A DNA stretch of 64,000 bases from Actinoplanes flavus (lineage in GTDB: Bacteria > Actinomycetota > Actinomycetes > Mycobacteriales > Micromonosporaceae), in NCBI RefSeq assembly GCF_017592555.1, contig NZ_JAGFNS010000023.1, positions 19,188 to 83,187 of the forward strand, read 5' to 3'. Within the stretch, counting starts at the first letter, position 1. Every line of letters starts with the position of its first letter. The notes beneath the pieces are model-generated. The model did no database searches, had not been told where the DNA came from, and saw only the letters and a program-made list of their open reading frames with translations. Below, one piece after another: positions 26,844 through 36,311 of the stretch. The position numbers and the translations under genes are program-made.

Positions 26844-28159
26844 TGGTCACCAGGCGCTTCGCGCTGCTGCTCGCCCTCGGCCTGCCCGCGCCGATCCTGC
26901 TGCCGCAGCCGTGGCTCGCCCTCGGCGCGGTGTTCGGGTTCGCGCTGCTGCTGGCGCTGCTCGACGCGGCCGTGGCCGGGCCGCTGACCGGGATCGCTCT
27001 GGAACGCGCCGGGGAACGGACCGTGTGGCTGGGCGGCTCCGCCACGGTCACACTGACCGTCGCCAACGCGAGCGGCCGTACCGTCCGGCTGCGGCTGCGC
27101 GACAGCTGGGTGCCGTCGGCCGGGGCCGCCCCGCTCTACCACAAGCTCACCCTCACGCCCGGATCGGCGAAGACGGTGGCCACCGTCCTGACCCCGACCC
27201 GGCACGGCGACCGGCCCGCGGTCCGGGTCACGCTGCGCTCGGCGGGACCGCTCGGGCTCGCCTACCGGCAGCGCCGCCAGACCTGGCACGACAAACTGAC
27301 GCCACCGTGGACCCTGCGGGTGCTGCCGCGCTTCCCGTCCCGGCGGATCCTGCCGGAGAGACTGGCCCGGCTGCGCGTGGTCGACGGCTCGGCGGTCACC
27401 CGCGGCCGCGGCCACGGCACCGAGTTCGACAACCTGCGCGAGTACGTGATCGGCGACGACGTCCGGTCGATCGACTGGCGGGCCAGCGCCCGCGCCCACG
27501 ACGTGGTGGTGCGCACCTGGCGGCCGGAACGCGACCGGCGGGTGTTCTGCGTGCTGGACACCGGGCGTACCAGCGCCGTGCGCATCGGCGACGCGCCCCG
27601 CCTGGACGCCTGCATCGACGCCGCCCTGCTGCTGAGCGTGCTGGCCACCCGCGCCGACGACCGGGTCGACCTGCTCGCCCTGGACGCCGCGGTCCGGGCC
27701 CGCGTCGAGGGCGGCGGCCACCGCTCCAAACTCGGCCGGCTCATCAACGGCATGGCGTCGCTGCACCCGGAACTCGCCGAGACCGACTTCACCCTGCTCG
27801 GCCAGGAGATGCTGCGCCGCGACCGCAAACGCGCCCTGCTGGTGATCTTCACGGCGCTGGACACCGCGCCGATGATCGCCGGGCTGCTGCCGATCCTGCC
27901 CAAGCTCGCCGCCCGCCACAAGGTGATCGTGGCGGGCGTCCGCGACCCGATCGTCACCCGGCTCGCCGAACTGCCCGCCGACGCGAACGCCACCGACGTG
28001 CACCAGGCCGCGGCCGCGCACCGGGTGCTCGCCGAACGCGACCGGGTCCGCGACGTGCTCGCCCACTCCGGCGCGACCGTGGTCGACGCCGACGCGGGCG
28101 ACTTCGCCGCCCGCGTCGCCGACGTCTACCTGCTGCTCAAGGCGTCCGGGCGGCTCTGA
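26843..28159 (+). CDS. DUF58 (VWA-like) protein
   Basis: A 438-residue partner of MoxR. Two N-terminal hydrophobic segments (about residues 5-45) anchor it. The hallmark DUF58 segment GTEFDNLREYVIGDDVRSID then WRASAR lies near residue 190, followed by a von Willebrand A-like domain (FCVLDTGRTS). The ATG at 26843 shares a base with the moxR stop. Its 3' end overlaps the convergent SpoIIM-like gene by 34 bases. Confidence 0.9.
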
Positions 28160-29100
28160 CCCCGCAGGTCGGCCGCCCGGCCCCGGACCAGCGCGTACGC
28201 CAGGAACAGCCCCCACAGCCCGCCGCCGATGCCGACGCGCACCATCGGCGGCAGCGGCGACGGGGTCACGTACGCCTCCAGCAGCCCGGCGACCAGCAGC
28301 ACCCCGACCAGCCCCACCGCGACGATCATGCCCTCTTTCGCCCAGTGCACCAGCGACTGGCGGCGGCTCAGCAGCGGCCCCGGCGCGATCCACGACCAGC
28401 CGATCCGCAAACCCACCGCCGCGCCGATGAACACGCTGGTCAGCTCCAGAAACCCGTGCGGGGCGATGTAGGTCAGGTAGATGTCGCCGGCGCCGGCCTC
28501 CACCATGGCGGCACCCATCATGCCGATCGCGATCAGGTTGCTGGCCAGCAGGTAGAACACCGGCAGAATCAGCACCCCCGACGCCAGGCACTGGGCGGTC
28601 AGCATGGCGTTGTTGACCCACACCGCGGAGAAGAACGTCTCCGCCCGGTACTCGCTGTAGTAGGTGACGAAGTTGTCGACCAGCGCCGCCTCGTCCGGCC
28701 GCTGCCCGAAGTAGGTGGCGATCAGATCGGGGCGCTGCGACACGTAGCTGATCAGCCCCCACCCGGCCGTCATCATGATCACCGTCACGGCGATCCACCA
28801 CCACCGGGTGCGGTACAGCGCCGCCGGGAACCGTGTCGTCACGAAGTCGGCGACCGGCCGCCACGACAACCGCTGCCGCCGGCTGATCGCGGCCCGGCCG
28901 GCCAGCACCAGACGGGACAGGTCGGCCAGCACCACGGCGTCCGGCGTACGGCTGCGCACGATCGACAAATGGGTGGCCGCCCGCTGATACAGAAGCACCA
29001 GTTCGTCGGCTTCGGCCGGGTTCAGCCTCCGCTGGGTGACCAGCACCTCGAGCCGGCGCCACTCACCGCCGTGCTCGGCCACGTACGCATCCAGATCCAC
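28126..29100 (-). CDS. SpoIIM-like integral membrane protein
   Basis: A 324-residue protein of the stage II sporulation protein M superfamily. A helical cytoplasmic N-terminal region (about residues 1-95) is followed by at least five membrane segments, among them WWWIAVTVIMMTAGWGLISY and AVGLVGVLLVAGLLEAYVTP. In actinobacteria this gene regularly faces the MoxR/DUF58 operon and pairs with an RDD gene, as here. Its sporulation role is known only for the Bacillus relative. Confidence 0.85.
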   Translation of the reverse strand: MDLDAYVAEHGGEWRRLEVLVTQRRLNPAEADELVLLYQRAATHLSIVRSRTPDAVVLADLSRLVLAGRAAISRRQRLSWRPVADFVTTRFPAALYRTRWWWIAVTVIMMTAGWGLISYVSQRPDLIATYFGQRPDEAALVDNFVTYYSEYRAETFFSAVWVNNAMLTAQCLASGVLILPVFYLLASNLIAIGMMGAAMVEAGAGDIYLTYIAPHGFLELTSVFIGAAVGLRIGWSWIAPGPLLSRRQSLVHWAKEGMIVAVGLVGVLLVAGLLEAYVTPSPLPPMVRVGIGGGLWGLFLAYALVRGRAADLRGQSRPDALSSR

Positions 29101-29122
29101 CCTCGCACCTTAAACGTCGATC

Positions 29123-29962
29123 GTGTTGACTGTGCGGGTGCTCACCACCGCCGAAGCCGTCGAGATCGACGTGCGGCCCGCCCGGCTCGGATCCCGCGCC
29201 ATCGCCCTGACGTTCGACATCATCGTGCAGGCCATGCTGGTCGGCATCCTGATGACGTTCTGGCTGATCGTGAGCGAGTTGCTGCCGGAGGACACGCTGC
29301 TTCCGGAGACCGGCCGGTGGATCGTCATCGCGATCGTCGCGGTCGGCTACCCGACCTTCGCCGAGACCGTCAGCAACGGCCGCAGCCTCGGCAAGGCCGT
29401 CATGGGCCTGCGCGTCATCCGCGAGGACGGCGGCCCGATCCGCGCCCGGCACGCCTTCACCCGCGCGTTGATCGGCCTGTCCATCGAATGGCCCGGCCTG
29501 CTCATCCCCTACGTCACCTGGGCCGGCAGCATCAGCACGATGATCGCCTCCCGGCGTGGCCGCCGCCTCGGCGACCTCGCCGCCGGCACCCTGGTCGTCC
29601 ACGAACGCCGACCCGTCCCGTGGAACATCGTCCCCGGCATGCCCGCCGGCCTGAGCGCATGGGCCTACACCGCCGACCTGTCCGCCGTCGACGACTCCCT
29701 CGCCGAAGCGGTCCGCCAGTTCGCCGCCCGCTCCCACCAGTTCGCCGAACCGCACCGCGCGATCCTCGGCCAGAGCCTGTTCGCCGAGGTCAAGGCCAAG
29801 GTCTCCCCCGACCCGCCGCCCGGCACCGCCCCCTGGCTGTTCCTGGTGGCCGTCCTCGCCGAACGCCGCCGCCGCTCCGCCGCACAACTCGCCGCCACCC
29901 GCGCGGTCACCCAGCGCGTCCTGCCCGGCTTCGGCCAACTGCCCGCCAACAGCCGCCGCTGA
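29123..29962 (+). CDS. RDD-family membrane protein
   Basis: A 279-residue protein. The N-terminal ~150 residues form the RDD domain: RAIALTFDIIVQ (Arg/Asp membrane helix), a second segment WIVIAIVAVGYPTFAE and the motif GRSLGKAVMGLRV. A soluble C-terminal half follows. RDD proteins are thought to be small transporters or membrane partners. It is divergent from the SpoIIM-like gene, with only 22 bases between the starts, so they probably share a promoter region. Confidence 0.85.
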   Translation: MLTVRVLTTAEAVEIDVRPARLGSRAIALTFDIIVQAMLVGILMTFWLIVSELLPEDTLLPETGRWIVIAIVAVGYPTFAETVSNGRSLGKAVMGLRVIREDGGPIRARHAFTRALIGLSIEWPGLLIPYVTWAGSISTMIASRRGRRLGDLAAGTLVVHERRPVPWNIVPGMPAGLSAWAYTADLSAVDDSLAEAVRQFAARSHQFAEPHRAILGQSLFAEVKAKVSPDPPPGTAPWLFLVAVLAERRRRSAAQLAATRAVTQRVLPGFGQLPANSRR

Positions 29963-29963
29963 C

Positions 29964-30118
29964 CGTACGCGTGACCCCGCCCCGCCGCATCGGGGCCGTC
30001 CCGCCCGTGCCGCGCGCGCCGGCCGGGTGGTCGCGCCGGTGCCGCGCCCGCCGGGCTCAGATCGGTGCCCGGGCAGGCCGGCGCCGGCGCCGGCGCACCC
30101 GTCTGCCGCCGCGGCTCA
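29964..30118 (+). repeat. dispersed ~150-bp repeat, copy A
   Basis: Lies between the RDD stop and the stop codon of the next (convergent) gene. Its core, 30035-30083, is identical over 49 bases to 61406-61454, and similarity extends on both sides from GTACGCGTGA (29965-29974) to the gene stop. It is Gly/Arg-codon-like in all frames but non-coding by position. Confidence 0.85.
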
Positions 30119-31258
30119 ACCGATGATCAGGCGCTCGCCCGCCCAGGAGACGGTGAACCGGCCCGGCTCGGTCCACGCCGCCGCGCCGACCCGCCAGCCG
30201 CCGTCCTGCGGCCGGGCGAAGTTGGTGACGACCTCACCGTCGCGGTAACCCGCCAGCGTCAGCCACGCGTCACCCGGCAGGCCGGTGGCGTTCCCGCCGT
30301 CACCGCCGGGAATCCGCCACTGCCCGGCCATCTCCCGATAGGCCTGCTCCCGCCGGCCCCGGGGCAGATCGGCGGCGGCCCGCACCCGGGACCCGGCCCC
30401 GGACACCGCCGCACACAGCCCGGCCAGCGGAATCCGGCCGACACCCTCGGCATGCCGCACCTGCCGGATCCGCAGCATCACCTCGTGGAAACACCGGGCC
30501 GCCGCCCACGCCGCATCACCCACCGGCGGCACCAGCGGCGCCCGCCGGACCCGGGGATCCCCGGGCGGGACCAGCGTGTCCGCGATCCGCCCGGACCGCG
30601 ACCGATGCCACATCCGGTCGTCCAGGTCGACCGTCGCCGCGGTGGCCCGCACCAGCCCGGCCTTCCCGACCCGTACCTCGGCGCCCTCCGAGATCCCCAG
30701 CCCGCCACGGTCGGTGCTGGTCAGACGCGCCGCATGGATCCCGTCGACATGAATGGTGAACGCGGCGGCGCCGTCGGCGTACCGTCTCGGGGCCGACAGA
30801 GTGAGGTGACCGCCCAGCTCGCGCCCGCGCCGCTCCAGGACGAAACCGCGCACCACCGCCGCGTCCAGGTCGTAGTCGGCGTCGAGCCCGGCGGCGGCCA
30901 GCGGCAGCCGCGACGGCACCACCCGGCCCGCGTAGTCACGGTGATACAGCGGGTCCGGGCCGATCCCGTCGAGCAGCGACCGCATCGGTTCGCCGCCGTG
31001 CCCGATCATCCACGCCCGCCGGGCGTCGCCCGCACCGGCCATCCACCGCAGCGCCTTACCGGCGGACCGGTTCCGCAGCCAGCGGGGCCGCACCCCGGCC
31101 ACCCCGAACACCTTCGACGTGGCGCCGTCCCAGACGTCGGCGAGCTCGACGATCCGGCGCCGGTCGAAATGCCGCCCGTCGGCGGCGATCCGCGCGATGT
31201 CCGTGACCGCCGCGTCCATCAGCCCGGTCAGCATCTCCCACGCGCTGTCGCCCCTCAT
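30116..31258 (-). CDS. hypothetical protein
   Basis: A 380-residue protein with no family I recognise. It begins with a helical region (WEMLTGLMDAAVTDIARIAA) and continues as mixed alpha/beta sequence (GLGISEGAEVRVGKAGLVRA, TVDLDDRMWHRSRSGRIADT). It has no signal peptide or membrane helix. Codon usage is normal for this genome and it stands alone, so it is likely a real cytosolic protein. Its stop codon coincides with the end of dispersed repeat copy A, so the C-terminus may have been trimmed or replaced by the repeat. Confidence 0.6.
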   Translation of the reverse strand: MRGDSAWEMLTGLMDAAVTDIARIAADGRHFDRRRIVELADVWDGATSKVFGVAGVRPRWLRNRSAGKALRWMAGAGDARRAWMIGHGGEPMRSLLDGIGPDPLYHRDYAGRVVPSRLPLAAAGLDADYDLDAAVVRGFVLERRGRELGGHLTLSAPRRYADGAAAFTIHVDGIHAARLTSTDRGGLGISEGAEVRVGKAGLVRATAATVDLDDRMWHRSRSGRIADTLVPPGDPRVRRAPLVPPVGDAAWAAARCFHEVMLRIRQVRHAEGVGRIPLAGLCAAVSGAGSRVRAAADLPRGRREQAYREMAGQWRIPGGDGGNATGLPGDAWLTLAGYRDGEVVTNFARPQDGGWRVGAAAWTEPGRFTVSWAGERLIIG

Positions 31259-31458
31259 CCCGCAGATGATATTGACGCACGCCAGCCGCTACCAGCCTGC
31301 TGCACGTGGTCGAGGACGGCGGCGCCGCGCTCGCGTGATAGTTTCGCGGGCGACCCGAGGAGGTGAGACCGATCAACGCAAGGACAGATCGGGGCTCCCT
31401 GCCCGGCATCGCCTGAGGGAGCGCCCGTGACCGGCATCCCGAAAGGCATCGAATCCAC

Positions 31459-32142
31459 ATGCGTTCCTTCACCGTCGGCGGTGTGCCCGCCGTCCTCTGG
31501 TCCCCCGGCGCCACCGACCGCCCGCTGATCTTCATCGGTCACGGCGGCGGCGAACACAAGACCGCCCCCGAGATCCTCCGGTACGCCGAGCGGTTCACCG
31601 CCGCCGGTTTCGCCGTCGTCTCGGCCGACGTCCCCAACCACGGCGACCGCCCGTACGACCCCGGCCTGGACCGCAAGGCCGGCGCGATGCGGGCCCGCGT
31701 CGACGCCGGCGAGAACCTGGCCGTCGCGATCGCCGCCTTCCAAGACGAGGTGTCCCGGCAGACCGTCGGCGAATGGCGGGCCGTGCTCGACCATCTCGGC
31801 GCCGACCGGGCCGGGTACTGGGGCGTGTCGCTGGGCTGCGGCCTGGGTGTCCCGTTCGTGGCCGCCGAACCCCGGGTCCGCGCCGCCGTCCTCGGCTTGG
31901 GTGGCGGCTCCGCCAACGCCGCCACGGCCGCCCGGATCAGCGTCCCGGTCCGGTTCGTGATCGCCTGGGACGACGAACGGATCCCCCGCGACAACTCCCT
32001 CACCCTGTTCGACGCCCTCGGTACGCCCGAGAAGTCCCTGCACGCGCATCCCGGCGGCCATTCCGGTCCACTGCCGGACCATGAACTCGACGCGCAGGTC
32101 GCCTTCTTCGGTCGCCACCTGTCGCCTCACCCGCAAGGGTGA
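31459..32142 (+). CDS. alpha/beta hydrolase
   Basis: A 227-residue hydrolase of the dienelactone-hydrolase-like type. The oxyanion strand LIFIGHGGGEHKT and the nucleophile elbow GVSLGCGLG (Ser near residue 118) are present. The Asp in VIAWDDERIPRD and the His in HPGGHSG complete a plausible Ser-Asp-His triad. The substrate is unknown. It is transcribed alone, about 200 bases after a divergent gene. Confidence 0.85.
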   Translation: MRSFTVGGVPAVLWSPGATDRPLIFIGHGGGEHKTAPEILRYAERFTAAGFAVVSADVPNHGDRPYDPGLDRKAGAMRARVDAGENLAVAIAAFQDEVSRQTVGEWRAVLDHLGADRAGYWGVSLGCGLGVPFVAAEPRVRAAVLGLGGGSANAATAARISVPVRFVIAWDDERIPRDNSLTLFDALGTPEKSLHAHPGGHSGPLPDHELDAQVAFFGRHLSPHPQG

Positions 32143-32187
32143 ATTCGGGGCATGTGCCGTCAGCGCGGGTCTCGATAGGCTTCTGCC

Positions 32188-32361
32188 ATGCCCGACGACG
32201 AGCCCCCACGGCGTCCCAGCCAGATCCTCGCCGAGATGCTCGGCCTTCCCGAGCCCAGGCCGTTCACCGAGGAGGAGGAACGGGCCTACCAGGAAGCCAT
32301 GGACCGTGCCGACGCACAGGTGAGAGCCGTCATCGCCCGCCGCCAGCGCCGCGCGGCGTGA
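32188..32361 (+). CDS. short antitoxin-like protein
   Basis: A 57-residue charged, helical protein (MPDDEPPRRPSQILAEMLGL at the start). Its stop overlaps the GTG start of the PIN-like protein by four bases. Small size, charge and coupling to a PIN gene make it a probable antitoxin, although the N-terminal part is not a familiar RHH or AbrB fold. It is too short for automatic gene calls that require longer frames. Confidence 0.65.
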   Translation: MPDDEPPRRPSQILAEMLGLPEPRPFTEEEERAYQEAMDRADAQVRAVIARRQRRAA

Positions 32362-32774
32362 CCGGCTTGCGGACCCCGCGCATCCTCGACGCATCCGCTC
32401 TGGTAGAACTCTTCTCCGGCCATTCGACCCTGATGCGACTGATCGACGACGCGAACGCCGGCAGCCCGGTCGTCGTCGTGCCGACCCTGGCGATCGCCGA
32501 AGCTCAAGCCGCGATCGATGCGCCATCCCAGCACTGGGAGAGGGTGCTGAGTGTGCCGGCCCTGCGGATTCTCGACCTGTCCGCGCCCGTCGCCATCGAA
32601 GTAGGCCGCATTGCGGGGCCCCGCCTGCGGAACCACCCGGTGCAGGCTCCACTCATCGGCCCTCTGATGACCGCGCAGGTGCTCTACGAGGCGAAGATGC
32701 TGAGCGCGGCGATCGTCACGACGGTGCCGGAGGCTTACGGCGGCCATGACGTCGCCGTTCAACCACTCGACTGA
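32358..32774 (+). CDS. PIN-domain toxin-like protein
   Basis: A 138-residue protein with the PIN ribonuclease layout: ILDASALVELFSG near the N-terminus (first acidic Asp plus Glu), Glu in PTLAIAEAQ near residue 49, and a C-terminal TAQVLYEAKMLSAAIVTTVP region. VapC-type PIN toxins cleave tRNA or rRNA. The last conserved Asp is not clear, so the active site may be incomplete. The GTG at 32358 is chosen because it overlaps the upstream small gene. Confidence 0.65.
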   Translation: MTGLRTPRILDASALVELFSGHSTLMRLIDDANAGSPVVVVPTLAIAEAQAAIDAPSQHWERVLSVPALRILDLSAPVAIEVGRIAGPRLRNHPVQAPLIGPLMTAQVLYEAKMLSAAIVTTVPEAYGGHDVAVQPLD

Positions 32775-32783
32775 GCAGACGCG

Positions 32784-32831
32784 AAACGGCCCGGGACGCC
32801 ACCCTCATCGAGGGCCTCCCGGGCCGTTTCT
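32784..32831. terminator. bidirectional terminator
   Basis: Perfect 14-bp inverted repeat (GAAACGGCCCGGGA at 32784-32797, complement at 32818-32831) with a 20-base loop. It lies between the convergent PIN-like and DUF808 genes and has T/A runs on each side. Confidence 0.8.
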
Positions 32832-32836
32832 CGTGC

Positions 32837-34048
32837 TTATGGCTGCTTGCCGCCCGTACCGGTCTCGTCCTCGGTCGTGGTCTCGACCTCGGCCACGCTC
32901 GGCGCGGTCGGTGCGGTCTCGGCGTCAGCCTCGGCCTTGGTTTCCGCAGGAACCGGGGCCGGGGCCGCGGGCTGCTCGCTCGCGGCTTCCGCGGTCGCGG
33001 CAGGAACGGCGGTCGACGCGGGCTCGTGTTCGCCCTCGGTGGCGCCGTGCGACTTGCGGTGGAACGTCAAGCTCATGAACAGCACGATCAGCGCGCCCAC
33101 GATCAGGCCGATGACCGCGCTCGCGAGAGTGTTGACCAGCCAGCCGACCACACCGCCGAGAGCACCCGTCGCCTCGTGCGCGGCATGCTCCATGTCGTGC
33201 ACGAACTGATACAGCGGGTCGAAGCCCAGATCGTGGGTGCCGACCAGCAGGATGTGACCGCCGACCCACAGCATCGCCGCGGTGCCGATGACGGTCAGTG
33301 CGGTCAGCACCTTCGGCATCGCCTTGACCAGGCCACGGCCGAATGCGGCGGTCCCCTTGCCGGGCCGCTCGGCCAGTTTCAGGCCCAGGTCGTCCATCTT
33401 CACGATCAGACCGACCACGCCGTACACGAGCACCGTCATGATCACCGCGACGACCGACAGGATGATCAGCCGGTTCCAGAACGTCTCGTCGGCCACCTCG
33501 TTCAGCGAGATCACCATGATCTCCGCCGACAGGATCAGATCGGTACGGATGGCGCCGGAGATCAGCGTCTTCTCGTCCGGACGGGCCTCCTCCTCGGCGT
33601 GCTCGTCATGGTGGGCGACCCGCTCCCAGATCTTCTCGGCGCCCTCGTAACACAGGTAGGCGCCACCGATCATCAACAGCGGCGTCAGCAGCCCCGGCAG
33701 GAACTGGCTCAGCACCAGGATCACCGGCAGGATGATCAGGAACTTGTTGCGCAGCGAACCCAGAGCGATCCGCTTGACGATCGGGATCTCACGTTCCGCG
33801 GCCAGCCCACGCACGTACTGCGGGGTGACGGCCGTATCGTCGATCACCACACCGGCGGCTTTCGTGCCGGCCTTCGCGGCGGCGAGCCCCACGTCGTCGA
33901 TCGACGCGGCGGCCGCACGAGCCAGGACCGCCACATCATCCAACAGGGCCGCGAGTCCAGCGCTCAAGGAAAGTCCTCCCGAATCGGCAACCGTTTGTGC
34001 AGGCTCATTCTCGTTCAGGGCCGCCGGTGACGCATGACCGCCCTCCAT
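32837..34048 (-). CDS. DUF808-family membrane protein (YedI-like)
   Basis: A 403-residue inner-membrane protein. It opens with an Ala-rich N-terminus typical of DUF808 (LAALLDDVAVLARAAAASID). Several membrane segments follow (FLIILPVILVLSQFLPGLLT, LIILSVVAVIMTVLVYGVVG, VIGLIVGALIVLFMSLTFH). A long acidic Ala/Glu/Pro C-terminal tail (about residues 345-403) is beyond the usual length and looks disordered. ATG 34048 is used. The function of the family is not known. Confidence 0.85.
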   Translation of the reverse strand: MEGGHASPAALNENEPAQTVADSGGLSLSAGLAALLDDVAVLARAAAASIDDVGLAAAKAGTKAAGVVIDDTAVTPQYVRGLAAEREIPIVKRIALGSLRNKFLIILPVILVLSQFLPGLLTPLLMIGGAYLCYEGAEKIWERVAHHDEHAEEEARPDEKTLISGAIRTDLILSAEIMVISLNEVADETFWNRLIILSVVAVIMTVLVYGVVGLIVKMDDLGLKLAERPGKGTAAFGRGLVKAMPKVLTALTVIGTAAMLWVGGHILLVGTHDLGFDPLYQFVHDMEHAAHEATGALGGVVGWLVNTLASAVIGLIVGALIVLFMSLTFHRKSHGATEGEHEPASTAVPAATAEAASEQPAAPAPVPAETKAEADAETAPTAPSVAEVETTTEDETGTGGKQP

Positions 34049-34109
34049 GTCACCGGGCCGATGCCCGGAAAAGCACTCGATCACACCTTTACCGGATAGG
34101 GTGCCGCAG

Positions 34110-35174
34110 GTGACGGACCGCCCGCTGATCTTTCTCGATGTCGACGGCCCGCTGATCCCGTTCCGGCCGCGACCCGGCTCCGCCGACACCCCGGCCGGGG
34201 ACTGGCTCCACCGCCTCGACCCGGCCGACGGGCGCCGCCTGCTCGCCCTCGACGCCACCCTGGTCTGGGCCACCACCTGGATGGAAACCGCGAACGACCT
34301 GGTCGCACCACGAATCGGCCTGCCCGCGCTGCCGGTCGTCGCGTTCCCCGACGACGACCGCGTGTCCGGCAACGGCCTGCACTGGAAGACCGCGACACTC
34401 ACCCAGTGGGCCGGTGGCCGCCCGTTCGTGTGGCTCGACGACGAACTCACCGACACCGACCGGGATTTCGTCGCCGACCACCACCCCGGCCCCGCCCTGC
34501 TGCACCGGGTCGACCCGTTCACCGGCCTCACCGACGACGACCTCACCCAGGTCCACCAATGGCTGCGCACCGCCCGGCCACGCCGCACACCACCGATGCC
34601 ACCGCCGTCCGTGCGCCTCACCCCCGCCGAACTCGCCCACCGCACGGTCGGCCCCCGCACCGGCGACATTCCGGTCAAACCCATCACCATCCACGCGTAC
34701 GACCCGAGCTGGCCGGCCCGCTTCACCCGTGAACAGGCCCGCGTCCGGGCGGCACTCGGCACCCGGGTTCTGGCCCTCGACCACGTCGGCTCCACCGCCG
34801 TACCCGGGCTGCCCGCCAAGAACCGCATCGACATCGACCTGATCGTCGCCGACCCCGCCGACGAGGACACCTACGTCTCCGACCTGACCGCCGCCGGCTA
34901 CCGGTTGCGCACCCGCGAACCACACTGGTACGAACACCGCTGCCTGTGGACCGCGAACCACGACGTCAACCTGCACGTCTTCGGCCCCGACTGCGACGAA
35001 CACCTCCGCCACCTGATTTTCCGCGACTGGCTGCGCACCCACCCCGCCGACCGCGACCTGTACGCCGCCCACAAGTTCGAGGCCGCCGCCCGGCACCCGA
35101 ACTCGGCATCCGCGTACGTCCACGCCAAAGGCGCCGTGATCCGGGAGATCCTCCACCGCGCCGGCCTGCGCTGA
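34110..35174 (+). CDS. HAD-like domain fused to GrpB domain
   Basis: A 354-residue fusion. Residues ~1-160 are HAD-like: LIFLDVDGPL (nucleophile DxD), ATLVWATTW (Thr motif position) and FVWLDDE (late acidic motif). Residues ~190-354 are a GrpB/nucleotidyltransferase-fold domain: YDPSWPARFTREQARVRAAL, then DHVGSTAVPGLPAKNRIDID with the DxD pair. The GTG at 34110 has GGATAGG nine bases upstream. The HAD half is homologous in pattern to the free-standing protein at 53100-53645. The fusion suggests both halves act on one nucleotide-type substrate, an inference. Confidence 0.8.
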   Translation: MTDRPLIFLDVDGPLIPFRPRPGSADTPAGDWLHRLDPADGRRLLALDATLVWATTWMETANDLVAPRIGLPALPVVAFPDDDRVSGNGLHWKTATLTQWAGGRPFVWLDDELTDTDRDFVADHHPGPALLHRVDPFTGLTDDDLTQVHQWLRTARPRRTPPMPPPSVRLTPAELAHRTVGPRTGDIPVKPITIHAYDPSWPARFTREQARVRAALGTRVLALDHVGSTAVPGLPAKNRIDIDLIVADPADEDTYVSDLTAAGYRLRTREPHWYEHRCLWTANHDVNLHVFGPDCDEHLRHLIFRDWLRTHPADRDLYAAHKFEAAARHPNSASAYVHAKGAVIREILHRAGLR

Positions 35175-35257
35175 TCGCGGACCCCGGCAATCCGGTTGCC
35201 CGTTCGCCGAGGTCCGTGACACCGTGCGGGGCTCACGACCACTGCTCGAGGTTCCAG

Positions 35258-35710
35258 GTGACGATCTACTTCTACGGCGCCGACGACGTCCCGTACGGCT
35301 GCTTCTCCAACTTCTCCGCCCACGCGTTCGACCTCGACGGCCGCCGGTGGCCCACCGCCGAACACTACTTCCAGGCACAGAAGTACGCCGGCACCCGCCA
35401 CGCCGACACCGTCCGCCGGGCGCCCGACCCGCTGCGCGCCGCCGAACTGGGCCGGGACCGGAACCGGCCGCTGCGCCGCGACTGGGAACGAGTCAAAGAC
35501 GACGTGATGCGCCGGGCCGTCATGGCCAAATTCCAGGCCCACGCCGACATCCGTGCCGTTCTGCTCGACACTGGCGACGAGACGATCGTCGAGGACACCG
35601 GCACCGACCACTACTGGGGCAGAGGACGGACCGGCACCGGAAAGAACATGCTCGGCCGGATCCTGATGCGCACCCGCACCCAACTCCGCGCCGCCGCCGA
35701 AACCGGTTGA
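35258..35710 (+). CDS. NADAR-family protein (YbiA-like)
   Basis: A 150-residue protein of the NADAR/YbiA family. It opens with CFSNFSAHAFDLDGRRWPTA followed by EHYFQAQKY, the family core, and ends with TGKNMLGRILMRTRTQL. YbiA-type proteins are N-glycosidases that remove reactive riboflavin-pathway intermediates; other NADAR members remove ADP-ribose. GTG 35258 is chosen. It lies between two genes likely to act on small molecules, with no operon overlap. Confidence 0.85.
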   Translation: MTIYFYGADDVPYGCFSNFSAHAFDLDGRRWPTAEHYFQAQKYAGTRHADTVRRAPDPLRAAELGRDRNRPLRRDWERVKDDVMRRAVMAKFQAHADIRAVLLDTGDETIVEDTGTDHYWGRGRTGTGKNMLGRILMRTRTQLRAAAETG

Positions 35711-35733
35711 GGCGGTGCGCGCGGCCGGGCAGT

Positions 35734-36201
35734 ATGCCGGTCGTGACCCAGGCGACCCTGCAGACCCCACGGATCCAGCTCGTGCCCTTGAGCGACGACC
35801 ACCTGGAAGGCGAGATCGAACTCGACGCGGATCCACAGGTCATGCGCTACCTGGACCGGCCACGCTCACGAGACCGGGTGGAGCGGCTCCACCGGCAGCG
35901 ACTGGCCGCCGCGACCCGGGTGCCTGGCCTCGGCTTCTGGGCCGGGCTCGTCGACGGCTCGTTCGCCGGATGGTGGATCCTGGAGCCGCCCGAGCGCGCC
36001 GACCAGGGCCCGGTCGAGGGCCAGGCCGAACTCGGCTACCGGCTGCTGCCCCGATACTGGCGCCAGGGCCTGGCCAGCGAGGGCGCCCGCGAACTGATCC
36101 GGCACGGCTTCGACGACCTGGGCCTGCATCGGATCTTCGCCGAGACCATGACCGTGAACCAGCCCTCACGGGCCACCATGGCCGCGGTGGGGCTGAGCTA
36201 C
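35734..36201 (+). pseudogene. GNAT acetyltransferase, 5' part, split by IS605
   Basis: The first 156 codons of a RimJ/RimL-like acetyltransferase, with AELGYRLLPRYWRQGLASEG as the acetyl-CoA motif. The reading continues nonsensically into the IS element and stops at 36285. Joining codon 156 (TAC, ending at 36201) to GTA at 37957 restores an uninterrupted 195-residue gene ending VEYAITRRQWLAAARERPQP. The acetyl-CoA site is intact, but the C-terminal strand pair is lost, so it is probably inactive. Confidence 0.85.
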
Positions 36202-36207
36202 CGGATT

Positions 36208-36250
36208 GCGGGCCAGTGCTCCGGCCTTCAGGCCGGGGGTGAAGGCCCGC
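36208..36250. repeat. left-end hairpin of the IS element
   Basis: Nested inverted repeat: GCGGGCC (36208-36214) pairs with GGCCCGC (36244-36250), and CCGGCC (36221-36226) pairs with GGCCGG (36231-36236). Such imperfect hairpins near the left tip are what TnpA binds. Confidence 0.7.
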
Positions 36251-36311
36251 GCTGGGAGGGCCGCCAGGCCCGAGCAGTGCCTTGATCTGGCCGGTTCTGC
36301 TGCTCGATGTA

